DNA from: Klenkia soli
Lineage (GTDB): Bacteria; Actinomycetota; Actinomycetes; Mycobacteriales; Geodermatophilaceae
Assembly (NCBI RefSeq): GCF_900103975.1
Contig: NZ_FNIR01000004.1
Span: forward strand, 1 to 64,000
DNA length: 64,000 bases
Reading direction: 5' to 3'
The position numbers and the translations under genes are program-made. The notes under the pieces are model-generated. The model was not told where the DNA came from, ran no database searches, and worked only from the letters and a program-made list of their open reading frames with translations. Positions 8,282 through 20,500 of the stretch are shown one piece after another. The stretch's first letter is position 1. Each line of letters opens with the position of its first letter.

Positions 8282-10204
8282 ATGATCGTCGTCCTCCTCC
8301 TGCTCGTCGTCGTCCCCGGTGCGCTGATCTGCGCGGCCGCAGGGGTGCGGGGATGGCGGCTCGCGGGGGTGGCGCCGGCGGCCACGTTCGGCGCGGCTGC
8401 GGTGGGCGGCCCCGCGCTGGGGGCGGTGGGCATCCGGTGGGACCTGTGGAGCTACGCCGGCTGGACCCTCCTGCTCGTCGCGGTCGTCGCCGCTGTCGCC
8501 TGGCTGGTGCGCCGCCGGCGGCCGGCCGTGGACGGGACGACGGCGGGCCAGGGCGTCGGGACCGCCGGCGACGAGCTGCCCCGGCAGCGGGCCCGCTGGG
8601 AGCACCTGCTCGTGGGCGGCGGCGTGGCCCTGGGCATGGCCGTGGGGGCAGCTGTGTTCCTCCGCGCCAGCCGCGGCCTGTCGGCCATCGCGCAGGACTT
8701 CGACGCCCCGTTCCACGCCAACGCCGTGCGCTGGATCGCCGAGCACGGCGAGGCGGTCCCCGCGTCGATCGCCCCCATCGCCAACCTGGCCGAGGGGACG
8801 CCGTACTTCTACCCGATCACCTACCACTCGGTGCTGGCCCTGCTGGTGCAGGTGGGTTCGGATCCCTCCTACGCGCTGAACGCCGGGGCCCTGCTGGTCA
8901 CGCTGGCCTGGCCGCTGGGCATCGCCGCGCTGGGGATGAGCTGGCGGGTGCCGGCGCCCGTGGTGGCGGTGGCGGCCACGGTGAGCACCTGGTTCACGGC
9001 CTTCCCCTACGACTCCCTGTTCCGCGGACCGCTCTGGCCGTACGTGGCCGGTCTGGCACTGCTGCCGGGGGTGCTGGCCGTCGCGCGGATGCTGGTGGAC
9101 CGGTCTCCCGTGGTCCCGGCCGTCGTGGCGCTCGCGCTGGGCGTCACCGGTGTGGTGGCCATGCACCCGAGCATCGCCTTCGTCGTGCTCGTGTACGCGG
9201 TGGCGCTGCTGGTCGCCTTCGTCCTGAGGCTGGAACCCGTGGTCTGGCGGGCCTCCCTGGTGCCCATGCTGGTGGGGGCCGTGCTCGCCGCGGTGCTCCT
9301 GCTGCCCGTCGTCCTGCCTGCCCGGGTGCAGAGCGGGGGTGTCCAGGCGGCCCGGTGGCCCGAGTTCGCCACGACCACCGAGGGCTTCGGCCAGGTCCTC
9401 CTCTTCTCCCCGGTCACCCTGGACGCGCAGTGGTGGCTCGGGCTGACGGCGCTGGTCGGCCTGTTCCTGCTGGTCCTGCGGCGCCGGCTGGTGTGGCTGG
9501 TGGGTGCCTTCGCCGTCTTCGGCGCCGCCTACGCCGCGACGGCGTCGATCGACAGCCCGCTGGTGAACTCGCTGTCGGGCCCGTTCTACAACGATGCGTG
9601 GCGGTTCGCCGCGCTCCTGCCGCTGGTGGGCACCTTCGCCGTCGGCGAGACCGTGGTCACCGCGGGCAGCTGGCTGGGTGCCCGGTTGCGGGTCGGGCGC
9701 CCCTGGGTGATGGCCTCCGCCGGCAGCCTCGTCGTGCTGCTGGCGGTGGCAGTGCTCGGCGACGGCGCCTACGTGCAGCGCAACGTCGACCGGTTGTCGA
9801 TCAACTACGGGGACGGGCCGACCGTCTCCGCCGACGAGGTCGCGGCCTACGAGTGGCTCGGCGAGCACGTCGAGCCCGGTCAGCGCGTGATGAACGACCA
9901 GTGGGACGGCTCGGTGTGGATGTACGCCCTCGCCGGGGTCGAGCCCATGGAGTGGACCTTCTACGGCGCCCCCGCCGGGACCCCGGCCGCGATCCTCACC
10001 GCCGACCTGCACGACCTGGACACCAGCCAGCGCGTGCAGGAGGCGGTTCGCGAGGCCGACGTCCGCTACGTGGTCGTGGGGCTGGGCTTCGTGCGGGACA
10101 ACGTGCGCCGCGCCCCGGGGCTCATCGGCCTGCAACGGGTCCAGGGGCTCACCGAGGTCTTCCGCAACGCCGACGCCACGATCTACGAGGTGACCCAGCC
10201 GTGA
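8282..10204 (+). CDS. Large multi-pass membrane protein, DUF6541-like
   Basis: 640 residues. It opens directly with a membrane helix (MIVVLLLLVVVPGALICAAA) and has about 12 hydrophobic segments up to residue 500, followed by an extracytoplasmic domain of about 130 residues (from SINYGDGPTVSADEVAAYEWL). The acidic DFDAPFHANAVRWI loop near residue 140, between the early helices, resembles the Asp-containing first loop of GT-C glycosyltransferases. DUF6541-type proteins have this layout in other actinobacteria. The next two genes overlap it by four bases each (GT2 and DUF2304), so the three probably act together in polyprenyl-linked sugar transfer. The start ATG follows AAGGGA; the sequence before it is not protein-like. 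Confidence 0.7.
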   Translation: MIVVLLLLVVVPGALICAAAGVRGWRLAGVAPAATFGAAAVGGPALGAVGIRWDLWSYAGWTLLLVAVVAAVAWLVRRRRPAVDGTTAGQGVGTAGDELPRQRARWEHLLVGGGVALGMAVGAAVFLRASRGLSAIAQDFDAPFHANAVRWIAEHGEAVPASIAPIANLAEGTPYFYPITYHSVLALLVQVGSDPSYALNAGALLVTLAWPLGIAALGMSWRVPAPVVAVAATVSTWFTAFPYDSLFRGPLWPYVAGLALLPGVLAVARMLVDRSPVVPAVVALALGVTGVVAMHPSIAFVVLVYAVALLVAFVLRLEPVVWRASLVPMLVGAVLAAVLLLPVVLPARVQSGGVQAARWPEFATTTEGFGQVLLFSPVTLDAQWWLGLTALVGLFLLVLRRRLVWLVGAFAVFGAAYAATASIDSPLVNSLSGPFYNDAWRFAALLPLVGTFAVGETVVTAGSWLGARLRVGRPWVMASAGSLVVLLAVAVLGDGAYVQRNVDRLSINYGDGPTVSADEVAAYEWLGEHVEPGQRVMNDQWDGSVWMYALAGVEPMEWTFYGAPAGTPAAILTADLHDLDTSQRVQEAVREADVRYVVVGLGFVRDNVRRAPGLIGLQRVQGLTEVFRNADATIYEVTQP

Positions 10205-11049
10205 GCCCCACCACCGCCCCGCCCCGGCCCGTCCGGATCCGCGCGCGCTCCGCGGCCCAGGCCGCGCCCACGTCCCTGCCGGTCCGCTCGCCGGGGGGTG
10301 ACCCCGATGCGGACACCCGGGTGCGGGAGGATCGGGGCGTGGCGGAGGCGGCGGGGCCCTGGGACGACACGGTCGTCGTCGTGCGCGTGTACAACGAGGG
10401 CCTCGTCGTGCGGGGGGTCATCGCCGAGCTGATCGCGGCCGGGCTCAAGGTCATCGCCGTGGACGACGCGAGCACGGACAACTCCGCGGAGGAGATCGAC
10501 GCCGCCGGTGCCTTCCGGGTCACCCACCCGATCAACCTGGGGGCCGGGGGTGCGCTGCAGACCGGGTACGAGGCAGCGCTGCGCTTCACCGACGCCCGCT
10601 ACATCGCCTGCTTCGACGCCGACGGCCAGCACCAGCTGAGCGATCTTCTCGGCATGGTCGAGAAGATCCGCACCGGCTACGACGTCGTCATGGGTTCGAG
10701 GTTCCTCGACGACCAGACGCAGATGAGCCCCTTCCGCCGGCTCATCCTGCGCAGCGCCACGAAGGTGATGAACCGGCGGGCGGGCACCAAGCTGACCGAT
10801 GCGCACAACGGCCTCCGGCTCATCACCCGCGACGTCGCGGCCTCGATCCGGCTCAGCCACACCGGCATGGCCTACGCCTCCGAGCTGGAGGAGGACCTCA
10901 CCCGCCCCGGCCGGCGGGTCGTCGAGCACCCGGTCCACATCCTCTACACCGACTACTCCCGCGCGAAGGGTCAGCCGCTGCTCAACAGCGTCAACATCCT
11001 GGCAGACACGTTGGCGCACCGGATCAGCGAAGGGCGGCGTCGGTCGTGA
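10201..11049 (+). CDS. Family 2 glycosyltransferase (polyprenyl-phosphate sugar synthase type)
   Basis: 282 residues. After a disordered, Arg/Pro-rich N-terminus of about 55 residues comes a DPMS-like GT2 domain: VVVVRVYNEG, VIAVDDASTDNS, INLGAGGALQTGYEAAL, and the metal-binding FDADGQHQ. The enzyme probably moves a sugar from a nucleotide donor to a polyprenyl phosphate. No C-terminal membrane helices are present; the adjacent DUF2304 protein may supply the membrane part. The GTG start overlaps the preceding stop (GTGA). A GTG further in (VAEAAGPWDD) would remove the disordered part and cannot be excluded. Confidence 0.82.
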   Translation: MSPTTAPPRPVRIRARSAAQAAPTSLPVRSPGGDPDADTRVREDRGVAEAAGPWDDTVVVVRVYNEGLVVRGVIAELIAAGLKVIAVDDASTDNSAEEIDAAGAFRVTHPINLGAGGALQTGYEAALRFTDARYIACFDADGQHQLSDLLGMVEKIRTGYDVVMGSRFLDDQTQMSPFRRLILRSATKVMNRRAGTKLTDAHNGLRLITRDVAASIRLSHTGMAYASELEEDLTRPGRRVVEHPVHILYTDYSRAKGQPLLNSVNILADTLAHRISEGRRRS

Positions 11050-11489
11050 TCATCAAGTGGCTGCTGATCCCGACGCTGATCGCGCTGGTCTACCTGTCGC
11101 TGCGCTCCCGGGCGTCGCTGCGTGGTCAGGCGCGCCGCAAGATCCTCGCGGTATTGACCGTGGTGGCCGGTGTGCTGGCCGTGATGTTCCCGAGCTCCAC
11201 CCAGTGGCTCGCCGACCTGGTCGGGGTCACCCGCGGGTCGGACCTGCTGTTCTACGTCGTCGCCCTGGTGCTCATCTACCAGGTGGGCAGCACCGGTGTC
11301 CGTTTCCGGGAGCAGGAGACCCGCATCGTGGGCCTGGCGCGCCAGGTGGCCCTCGCCGAGGCCGAGGCGAGGATCGGTCTGCGCCCGGCCGAGTCCGACC
11401 GCGGGCACCCCATGGCCTACCGGGCCGACGGCAGCCGCGAGGTCCAGCCGGACCCGGCACCGGCAGCAGGCGCGCCGTCCGACCGGTGA
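11046..11489 (+). CDS. DUF2304 family small membrane protein
   Basis: 147 residues with three hydrophobic helices (IIKWLLIPTLIALVYLSL, ILAVLTVVAGVLAVMF, LLFYVVALVLIYQVG), then the charged helix RFREQETRIVGLARQVALAEAEA typical of DUF2304, which often sits directly after a GT2 gene. The function is not established; a membrane platform for the glycosyltransferase is the usual suggestion. The C-terminal 45 residues are hydrophilic and probably disordered. The GTG start overlaps the GT2 stop. The last codons form the left arm of the terminator hairpin. Confidence 0.8.
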   Translation: MIIKWLLIPTLIALVYLSLRSRASLRGQARRKILAVLTVVAGVLAVMFPSSTQWLADLVGVTRGSDLLFYVVALVLIYQVGSTGVRFREQETRIVGLARQVALAEAEARIGLRPAESDRGHPMAYRADGSREVQPDPAPAAGAPSDR

Positions 11490-11507
11490 ACCGGCCGGAC
11501 GGCGCGC
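11470..11507. terminator. Hairpin terminator overlapping the DUF2304 stop codon
   Basis: The arms GCGCGCCGTCCG (11470-11481) and CGGACGGCGCGC (11496-11507) are perfectly complementary over 12 bases. The 14-base loop contains a nested CCGGT/ACCGG pair and the TGA at 11487-11489. It separates convergent genes ending at 11489 and 11513. Confidence 0.75.
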
Positions 11508-11512
11508 GGAGC

Positions 11513-13459
11513 TCAGTCCCGGTCGGCCGGGATCCCGAAGGCGCGTGCCCAGCTCTCGGGTGAGGTGAGTTCACCCAGGTGCTCGCGGTACCGGGCGCTG
11601 AGCTCCGGGAACTCCCGGTACAACCGGATGTGCGTCGAGACCGAGGTCCGCAGCATCTCCCGGAACGTGCCCGGTTCGCGTCGACGGAAGGTGACGCCGC
11701 GACCGTCGGCGGTGCCCACGGTCGCGCTGTCCAGCCGGGACAGCAGGAACCACCGGGCGTCCTGCGCGCCGATGTTCATCTCGGGCACGTCCTTGGCCTG
11801 CGGCTTCGCCGGGCGGAGGTTGTGCACCAGTGCCGCCAGCAGGGTCCGCCCGATGGTCAGCGGGGTGGTGGGCGGGGTGAGGAAGCGCTCGGCCTTGATG
11901 GCGCCCATCGACGGCAGCGGCAGGTCGCTGGAGGAGGCGATCACCTGGCCGTCGGGGTAGTCACCCTGGTGCTCCAGCGCCGTGGGCAACGCCGTGGGCA
12001 GGATCGGGAACAGCCGCTCGGGGCCGGCGAGGAAGTCGTCGTAGGCCCGGTGGTGCAGCGCCGCCGTCGCGTACTGGAGCATGATCAAGAACTTCAGGTC
12101 GAACTTGAAGGTGTCCTGCAGCAACCGACCGCCACGCTTGTGCGGGGTGTGCAGGGCCGCGGCCACGAGCCGGTTGCGGGTGTGGAAGTAGGCCTGCCAG
12201 CCCGCGGTGTCGTCCTTGTCGCTCCAGGACAGGTGCCAGATCGCGACGCCGGGGAGCGTGGCGGTGGGGTAGCCGTGGGACCCGGCGCGCAGGCCGTACT
12301 CGGCGTCGTCCCACTTGATGAACAGGGGCAGGGCCAGACCGGTCCGCTCGACGACCTCGCGGGGGATCAGGCACATCCACCACCCGGTGTAGTCCACGTC
12401 GATCCGCCGGTGCAGCGCCGGGGACTTGCGCAGGGACTTCTTGGCGAAGTCGTGCGCGTACTCGGTGTTGGGCGCGGCCCGCCAGAAGAAGCGGTCACGG
12501 GCCACGATCTCACCCATGGTGTGCAGGACCGAGCGGTCCTGCAGCGTCAGCATCTGGCCGCCGACCAGCATCGGCCGCTTCGCGAAGCGGGCGAAGGCGA
12601 AGGCGCGGGCGATGCTGTCGGGCTCGAGCTCGACGTCGTCGTCGAGGAGGATGTGGTGCGTCGCGGCGGTCTGCAGCATCTCGTACATGGTCCGGGAGAA
12701 GCCGCCGCTGCCACCCAGGTTCGGTTGCTCGACCAGGCGCAGCCGGGTGCCGAGGGTCTCGGACACCTCGGCGAAGTGCCGGGCGTCGCGGACCAGCTTG
12801 TTGCCCTGGTCGGCCACGACGACGGTGTCGATCAGGTCGAGCACGGCCTGGTCGCCGGCCAGCGCCTGCAGCGCGGCGACGCAGTCGGTGGGTCGGTTGA
12901 ACGTGCAGATGCCGATGCTGAGCTTGGCCTCCTGGGCGGGTGCCTGCATCGACCACCAGCCGGCCCGGTGGACCGAGACCGGCTGGTCGTCGGCGGTGAC
13001 GTCGAACCAGTACCAGCCGCCGTCCTCGAACGGGGTCAGGTCGAGCTCGAACTCCAGCGTCTGCCGGTCGCCCCGGGTGGTGGTCCCGACGACGTGGATG
13101 ATGCTGCCGTCGGCCTTGGAGCGGTAGACGTCGACCCGTCCCGGGCCCGAGACCTCCAGCTGCAGGACGACGGCGTCCAGCACGGTCCACCGGCGCCAGT
13201 AGCTGGCCGGGAAGGCGTTGAAGTAGGTCGCGAAGGACACCTCGTTGCCGGCGGCGACGGTCGCCTGCTCGCGGCCGGAGGACCGCACCCGCTTGGCCTT
13301 GCCCTCGTCGACGTAGAGCGAGCGGACCTTGAGCGGGTCGCCGGGCCGGGGGAGGATGACGCGCTGCAGCTGGTGCTGGGCCCGGGTGGGGGCGAGGTCG
13401 GCCGGGTCGGGATCGGACACGGTCTCGGGCGAGACGGGCGACGGTGCTGTGTCGGTCAT
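11513..13459 (-). CDS. glfT2: Galactofuranosyltransferase GlfT2
   Basis: 648 residues, close to mycobacterial GlfT2, the bifunctional enzyme that polymerises the cell-wall galactan from UDP-galactofuranose on a decaprenyl-linked acceptor. An N-terminal beta-sandwich (about residues 60-150) precedes the GT-A domain: LSIGICTFNRPTDCVAAL near 170, the metal-binding ILLDDDVELEPDS near 270, and FIKWDDAEYGLRA with IWHLSW near 385-415, where the catalytic Asp and metal-binding His lie in the known family. The ATG at 13459 is used; upstream sequence in frame overlaps the mutase gene. It follows glf by five bases, so substrate supply and polymerisation are co-expressed. The rhamnosyltransferase gene wbbL is divergent on the other side of glf. 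Confidence 0.92.
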   Translation of the reverse strand: MTDTAPSPVSPETVSDPDPADLAPTRAQHQLQRVILPRPGDPLKVRSLYVDEGKAKRVRSSGREQATVAAGNEVSFATYFNAFPASYWRRWTVLDAVVLQLEVSGPGRVDVYRSKADGSIIHVVGTTTRGDRQTLEFELDLTPFEDGGWYWFDVTADDQPVSVHRAGWWSMQAPAQEAKLSIGICTFNRPTDCVAALQALAGDQAVLDLIDTVVVADQGNKLVRDARHFAEVSETLGTRLRLVEQPNLGGSGGFSRTMYEMLQTAATHHILLDDDVELEPDSIARAFAFARFAKRPMLVGGQMLTLQDRSVLHTMGEIVARDRFFWRAAPNTEYAHDFAKKSLRKSPALHRRIDVDYTGWWMCLIPREVVERTGLALPLFIKWDDAEYGLRAGSHGYPTATLPGVAIWHLSWSDKDDTAGWQAYFHTRNRLVAAALHTPHKRGGRLLQDTFKFDLKFLIMLQYATAALHHRAYDDFLAGPERLFPILPTALPTALEHQGDYPDGQVIASSSDLPLPSMGAIKAERFLTPPTTPLTIGRTLLAALVHNLRPAKPQAKDVPEMNIGAQDARWFLLSRLDSATVGTADGRGVTFRRREPGTFREMLRTSVSTHIRLYREFPELSARYREHLGELTSPESWARAFGIPADRD

Positions 13460-13464
13460 CTGGG

Positions 13465-16718
<3,254 letters not shown>

Positions 16719-16724
16719 CCGTCC

Positions 16725-16730
16725 TACCCT
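16725..16730 (+). promoter_or_regulatory. -10 element of a predicted leaderless promoter (glycosylase gene)
   Basis: TACCCT is followed by six bases and the GTG at 16737, so the glycosylase may be expressed apart from manC, whose stop is 18 bases upstream. Confidence 0.5.
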
Positions 16731-16736
16731 CGAGCC

Positions 16737-17663
16737 GTGAGCGCAGCGACCGTCCTCCCGCGCGAGCGGACCTGGCGGCCGGACTGGCCGCTGGACGTGC
16801 GCCGGGCCCTGTCGCCGCACCGCCGCGGCACCGGCGACCCCACGCTGCAGCACGCGGCGGACGGTGCCGTGTGGCGGACGACCAGCACGCCGGAGGGCGC
16901 GGCGACGGTGCGGCTGACGGTCCGCGACGGTGACGTCCACGCGCAGGCCTGGGGTCCCGGCGCCGACTGGGCGCTGGACGTCGTGCCGCGCTGGCTCGGC
17001 GCCGACGACCGCCCCGAGGGCTTCCCCGCGCACCACCACCCGCTGGTCGAGCGGCTGCACCGCACGTCGCCCTGGCTGCGCATCGGGAGCACCGGCCGGG
17101 TCTGGGACGCCCTCGTGCCCGGGGTGCTGGAGCAGAAGGTCACCGGCATCGAGGCGCACCGCACCTGGCGGCAGCTGCTGCAGCTGGCCGGCGACCCCGC
17201 ACCCGGTCCCGCACCGGCCGGCATGCGGGTGGTGCCCTCGGCCGAACGGGTCCGGGCGGTCACCGACTGGGAGTGGCACCGGTGCGGTCTGGACGGCGCC
17301 CGCCGCCGCGCGCTGCTCGCGGTGGCGGGCGTGGCGTCGCGGTTGGAGTGCGACGACCACACCGACTGCGAGGACCTCCGCCGTCGGCTCCGGTCCGTCC
17401 CCGGCATCGGGGTCTGGACGGCGGCCGAGGTGGCCCAGCGGGCCATCGGCTGCCCCGACCAGGTCAGCGTCGGCGACTACCACCTGAAGAACCTGGTCGG
17501 CTGGTCGCTGGCCGCTCGGAAGACCGACGACGCCGGCATGCTGGAGCTGCTGGAGCCCTGGCGGGGTCACCGGCAGCGGGTGATCCGGCTGCTCGAGGTC
17601 GGCGGCACCCGCCCGCCCAAGCGTGGCCCGCGGATGGCTCCCTCGGACCACCGGCGCATCTGA
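16737..17663 (+). CDS. DNA-3-methyladenine glycosylase 2 family protein (HhH-GPD, AlkA-like)
   Basis: 308 residues. The helix-hairpin-helix region and catalytic segment are visible: LRSVPGIGVWTAAEVAQRAIGCPDQVSVGDYHLKN contains the hairpin VPGIGVWTA and the catalytic-type Asp of VGDYH (near residue 245). AlkA-type enzymes excise alkylated purines from DNA. The N-terminal half (RTWRPDWPLDVRRALSPHRRGTGDPT) resembles actinobacterial AlkA homologues rather than EndoIII. There is no iron-sulfur Cys motif. The gene stands alone between the manC operon and the acyltransferase gene; a TACCCT -10 six bases upstream supports the GTG start. Confidence 0.85.
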   Translation: MSAATVLPRERTWRPDWPLDVRRALSPHRRGTGDPTLQHAADGAVWRTTSTPEGAATVRLTVRDGDVHAQAWGPGADWALDVVPRWLGADDRPEGFPAHHHPLVERLHRTSPWLRIGSTGRVWDALVPGVLEQKVTGIEAHRTWRQLLQLAGDPAPGPAPAGMRVVPSAERVRAVTDWEWHRCGLDGARRRALLAVAGVASRLECDDHTDCEDLRRRLRSVPGIGVWTAAEVAQRAIGCPDQVSVGDYHLKNLVGWSLAARKTDDAGMLELLEPWRGHRQRVIRLLEVGGTRPPKRGPRMAPSDHRRI

Positions 17664-17790
17664 GCCGGGCGACGCGGAGGACCGGTACGTCTCGGAGGTC
17701 CCGGATCCGGCGGGGCGGACGTCTAGTGTGATCGGTCGAGCCCGCTCGGTCCGGGTCGGTCCGAGCCGTCGCACGTTCGCCCGGGGAGCC

Positions 17791-19881
17791 ATGCACACGT
17801 CCACCCTGCCGGTCGCCACCCTCGCGCCGGCCCGCCGTTTCCTGCCCGAGGTGCAGGCGTTGCGGGCCGTGGCGGTGCTGCTGGTGGTGGTCTACCACCT
17901 GTGGCCCCTGCGGCTGCACGGAGGGTTCGTGGGGGTCGACGTCTTCTTCGTCATCTCGGGGTTCCTCATCACCTCGCACCTGGACCGGGAGGTCCAGCGC
18001 ACCGGTCGGGTCTCCCTGCCGCAGTTCTACGCCCGCCGCGCCCGGCGACTCCTGCCGGCGTCGATGCTGGTGCTGGTGTCCACGGTGGTGGCCTCGGTGG
18101 TCTTCCTGCCCGACGGCCGGTGGGCGACGACGGCCCACGAGGTGCTGGCCAGCGCGTTCTACGTGCAGAACTGGGCGCTCGCCGACCGGGCGGTCGACTA
18201 CTCGGCCCTCACCGACGCGGCGTCCCCGGTGCAGCACTTCTGGTCGTTGTCGGTCGAGGAGCAGTTCTACCTGGTCTGGCCGGGGCTCGTGCTGCTGCTC
18301 GTGGCGGTGGCCGTCCGACGCGGTCGGGCGGCGCGGTCGCTGCTGGTGCCGGGGATCGCCGTCGTCACCGCGGTGTCCTTCGCCGTCTCGGTGTGGATGA
18401 CGGCCGACGACCCGGCCGCGGCGTACTTCGTCACCCCCACCCGGGTGTGGGAGCTCGGTGTCGGCGCGCTGCTGGCCCTGGTGACCGCCCGTCTCGCCGA
18501 GCGCCGGGGACGTCGCCATGCGGCGCCGGCCGCGGGGGACGCCCGGTGGCCGGTGGTCCTCCGCTGGGCGGGGATCACGGCCGTCCTGGCGGCGGCCGTC
18601 GCACTGAGCTCCGCGAGCCCGTTCCCGGGCTGGCTGGCGGCGATCCCGGTGCTGGGCACGGCTGCGGTGATCGCGGCCGGCGACGGTGGTCGGCGGGATC
18701 CGCTGCTCCGGGTGGCCGGGTGGGGTCCCGTGCAGTTCGTCGGCTCCACCTCGTACTCGATGTACCTCTGGCACTGGCCGCTGATCGTGGTGGTGCCGGT
18801 CGCGCTGGGCCGACCGATGGCGTGGACGGACAAGATCGTGCTGTTCGTGGTGGCGCTGGGCCTGGCGTGGGCGACCAAGGTGTGGGTGGAGGACCGCGGG
18901 CAGCGCTGGTCGTTCGTCGCGGTGCGACCCCGGCGGACGTTCGCGGTCACCGCCGCGGCCATGGCCGTGGTCGCCGGGCTGGCGGTCGTGCAGCTGCAGT
19001 GGTTGGACCAGCGGACGGCGGTCGCGGCGGCGCAGGTGGCCTCCGCCGAGGGCGATCCGTGCTTCGGTGCGGGTGCACTGGACCCGGCTCGGACCTGCAC
19101 CGCTCCCTTCGGCCCGCCGATCTCCACCACGCTCCCGGAGGAGGAGCGTCCGTGGTTCTCCGACGACGCCTGCGACGTGGACCGGACCGGGCCGATCGAG
19201 ATCGCACGGTGCCGGTGGGGGACGACGGAGCCGACCCGGCGGGTGGTGCTGGTGGGCGACTCCCACGCGGAGATGTGGCGGGGTGCCATCCACGCGCTCG
19301 CCGAGCGGGAGAACTGGGAGCTGGACGAGATCCTGCTCGGCGGCTGCCCGGCCGCGGACGCCCGGGTCGCCACCTTCGACGGATCACCGATCGACACGGG
19401 CGCGTGCCTGAACTGGGGGCAGGAGGCCACCCGGTACATCGCCGCCACGGAGCCCGACGACGTCTTCACCTCCTCCTTCGCGAGCGCCTACGGGTTCGAG
19501 GACGGCCCGGAGGCCGGCGTGCAGGGGTACGCCGACATCTGGGACACCTGGGCCGACCTGGGCGCCGCGGTCCACGTGCTGCAGGACATCCCGCGGACCG
19601 GTGGCGTGCAGATGCCCGAGTGCGTCGCCGCCCACGCCGACGACCCCGCCGCCTGCGCGACGCCCCGGGCCACGGCCTTCCCGGCGGACCCGGCCCGGGA
19701 GGCGGTCGGCCTCGCCGGGGACCGGGTGCAGTCGGTCGACCTCACCGACCGGTTCTGCGACGCGGACCGCTGCTACGCCGTCATCGGGGGCGCCCAGGTC
19801 TACTGGGACGTCAACCACATGACGGCCCTGTACAGCCGCAGCCTGGCCGACGCCGTGGGGGAGGCGACCGGCCTGGCCTGA
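17791..19881 (+). CDS. Acyltransferase 3/SGNH fusion membrane O-acetyltransferase (OafB-like)
   Basis: 696 residues. The N-terminal half is an acyltransferase-3 domain with about 11 helices: FLPEVQALRAVAVLLVVVYHLWP (motif R and His), GFVGVDVFFVISGFLIT, FYARRARRLLPA, and FWSLSVEEQFYLVWP. The C-terminal half (from about residue 420) is an extracytoplasmic SGNH domain with VVLVGDSHAEMW (nucleophile Ser) near 492 and DVNHMT near 672 (catalytic Asp/His). Such fusions O-acetylate surface sugars. Four or more Cys in the periplasmic part probably form disulfides. The ATG follows GGGGAGCC; a TAGTGT at 17724-17729 could be its -10. Convergent with rmlC, seven bases apart. Confidence 0.88.
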   Translation: MHTSTLPVATLAPARRFLPEVQALRAVAVLLVVVYHLWPLRLHGGFVGVDVFFVISGFLITSHLDREVQRTGRVSLPQFYARRARRLLPASMLVLVSTVVASVVFLPDGRWATTAHEVLASAFYVQNWALADRAVDYSALTDAASPVQHFWSLSVEEQFYLVWPGLVLLLVAVAVRRGRAARSLLVPGIAVVTAVSFAVSVWMTADDPAAAYFVTPTRVWELGVGALLALVTARLAERRGRRHAAPAAGDARWPVVLRWAGITAVLAAAVALSSASPFPGWLAAIPVLGTAAVIAAGDGGRRDPLLRVAGWGPVQFVGSTSYSMYLWHWPLIVVVPVALGRPMAWTDKIVLFVVALGLAWATKVWVEDRGQRWSFVAVRPRRTFAVTAAAMAVVAGLAVVQLQWLDQRTAVAAAQVASAEGDPCFGAGALDPARTCTAPFGPPISTTLPEEERPWFSDDACDVDRTGPIEIARCRWGTTEPTRRVVLVGDSHAEMWRGAIHALAERENWELDEILLGGCPAADARVATFDGSPIDTGACLNWGQEATRYIAATEPDDVFTSSFASAYGFEDGPEAGVQGYADIWDTWADLGAAVHVLQDIPRTGGVQMPECVAAHADDPAACATPRATAFPADPAREAVGLAGDRVQSVDLTDRFCDADRCYAVIGGAQVYWDVNHMTALYSRSLADAVGEATGLA

Positions 19882-19888
19882 CCGGCCC

Positions 19889-20500
19889 TCACCGGGCGTG
19901 CTGAGCCCGCAGCTGCTCGTACCGGGCGGTGCACTGGGCCATGGTCGGCAGCAGACCCTGCTCGAGGGCCTCGGCCAGGGTGGGCGCGGCGAGGTCCTTC
20001 GCCGAGAGCGCGAACTCCACGTCCGACGGCCACGGCAGCCCCAGGTCGGGGTCCATCGGGTCGATCCCGAACTCCCGGCCCGGTGAGTACCCGGTCGAGA
20101 CCAGGTAGGTGACCGAGGTGTCGTCGGCCAGCGACACGAAGGCGTGGCCCAGGCCCTCGGACAGGTACACCGCGCGGGGGCGCTCGCTGTCGAGCTCGAC
20201 GGCGTCGACGACCCCGAACGTGGGGGAGCCGGCCCGGACGTCGACGACGACGTCCAGGATCTTCCCGCTGGGGCAGTAGACGTACTTGGCCTGGCCGGGG
20301 GGCACGAGTGCGAAGTGCACGCCGCGCAGGGCACCGCGCGCGGACACCGAGTGGTTGGCCTGGGCCAGGGGCAGCCCGTACCCGAGTGCCTCGGTGAGCA
20401 CGTCCGCGCGGTACCACTCGGTGAACCGGCCCCGGCTGTCCCCGTGCGGCACGAGGTCCAGGACGTAGGCGTCGGGCACGCCGAGCTCGCGGATGTTCAC
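19889..20500 (-). CDS. rmlC: dTDP-4-dehydrorhamnose 3,5-epimerase
   Basis: 203 residues, the normal RmlC length. It has the cupin core with [11 protein letters not shown], the substrate-binding [18 protein letters not shown] (catalytic-type His in LRGVH), [21 protein letters not shown] and [12 protein letters not shown]. It is step three of dTDP-L-rhamnose synthesis. The GTG at 20500 overlaps the rmlA stop (GTGA), so rmlA and rmlC are translationally coupled. Frame sequence upstream of the GTG lies within rmlA and is unused. Confidence 0.92.
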   Translation of the reverse strand: MNIRELGVPDAYVLDLVPHGDSRGRFTEWYRADVLTEALGYGLPLAQANHSVSARGALRGVHFALVPPGQAKYVYCPSGKILDVVVDVRAGSPTFGVVDAVELDSERPRAVYLSEGLGHAFVSLADDTSVTYLVSTGYSPGREFGIDPMDPDLGLPWPSDVEFALSAKDLAAPTLAEALEQGLLPTMAQCTARYEQLRAQHAR

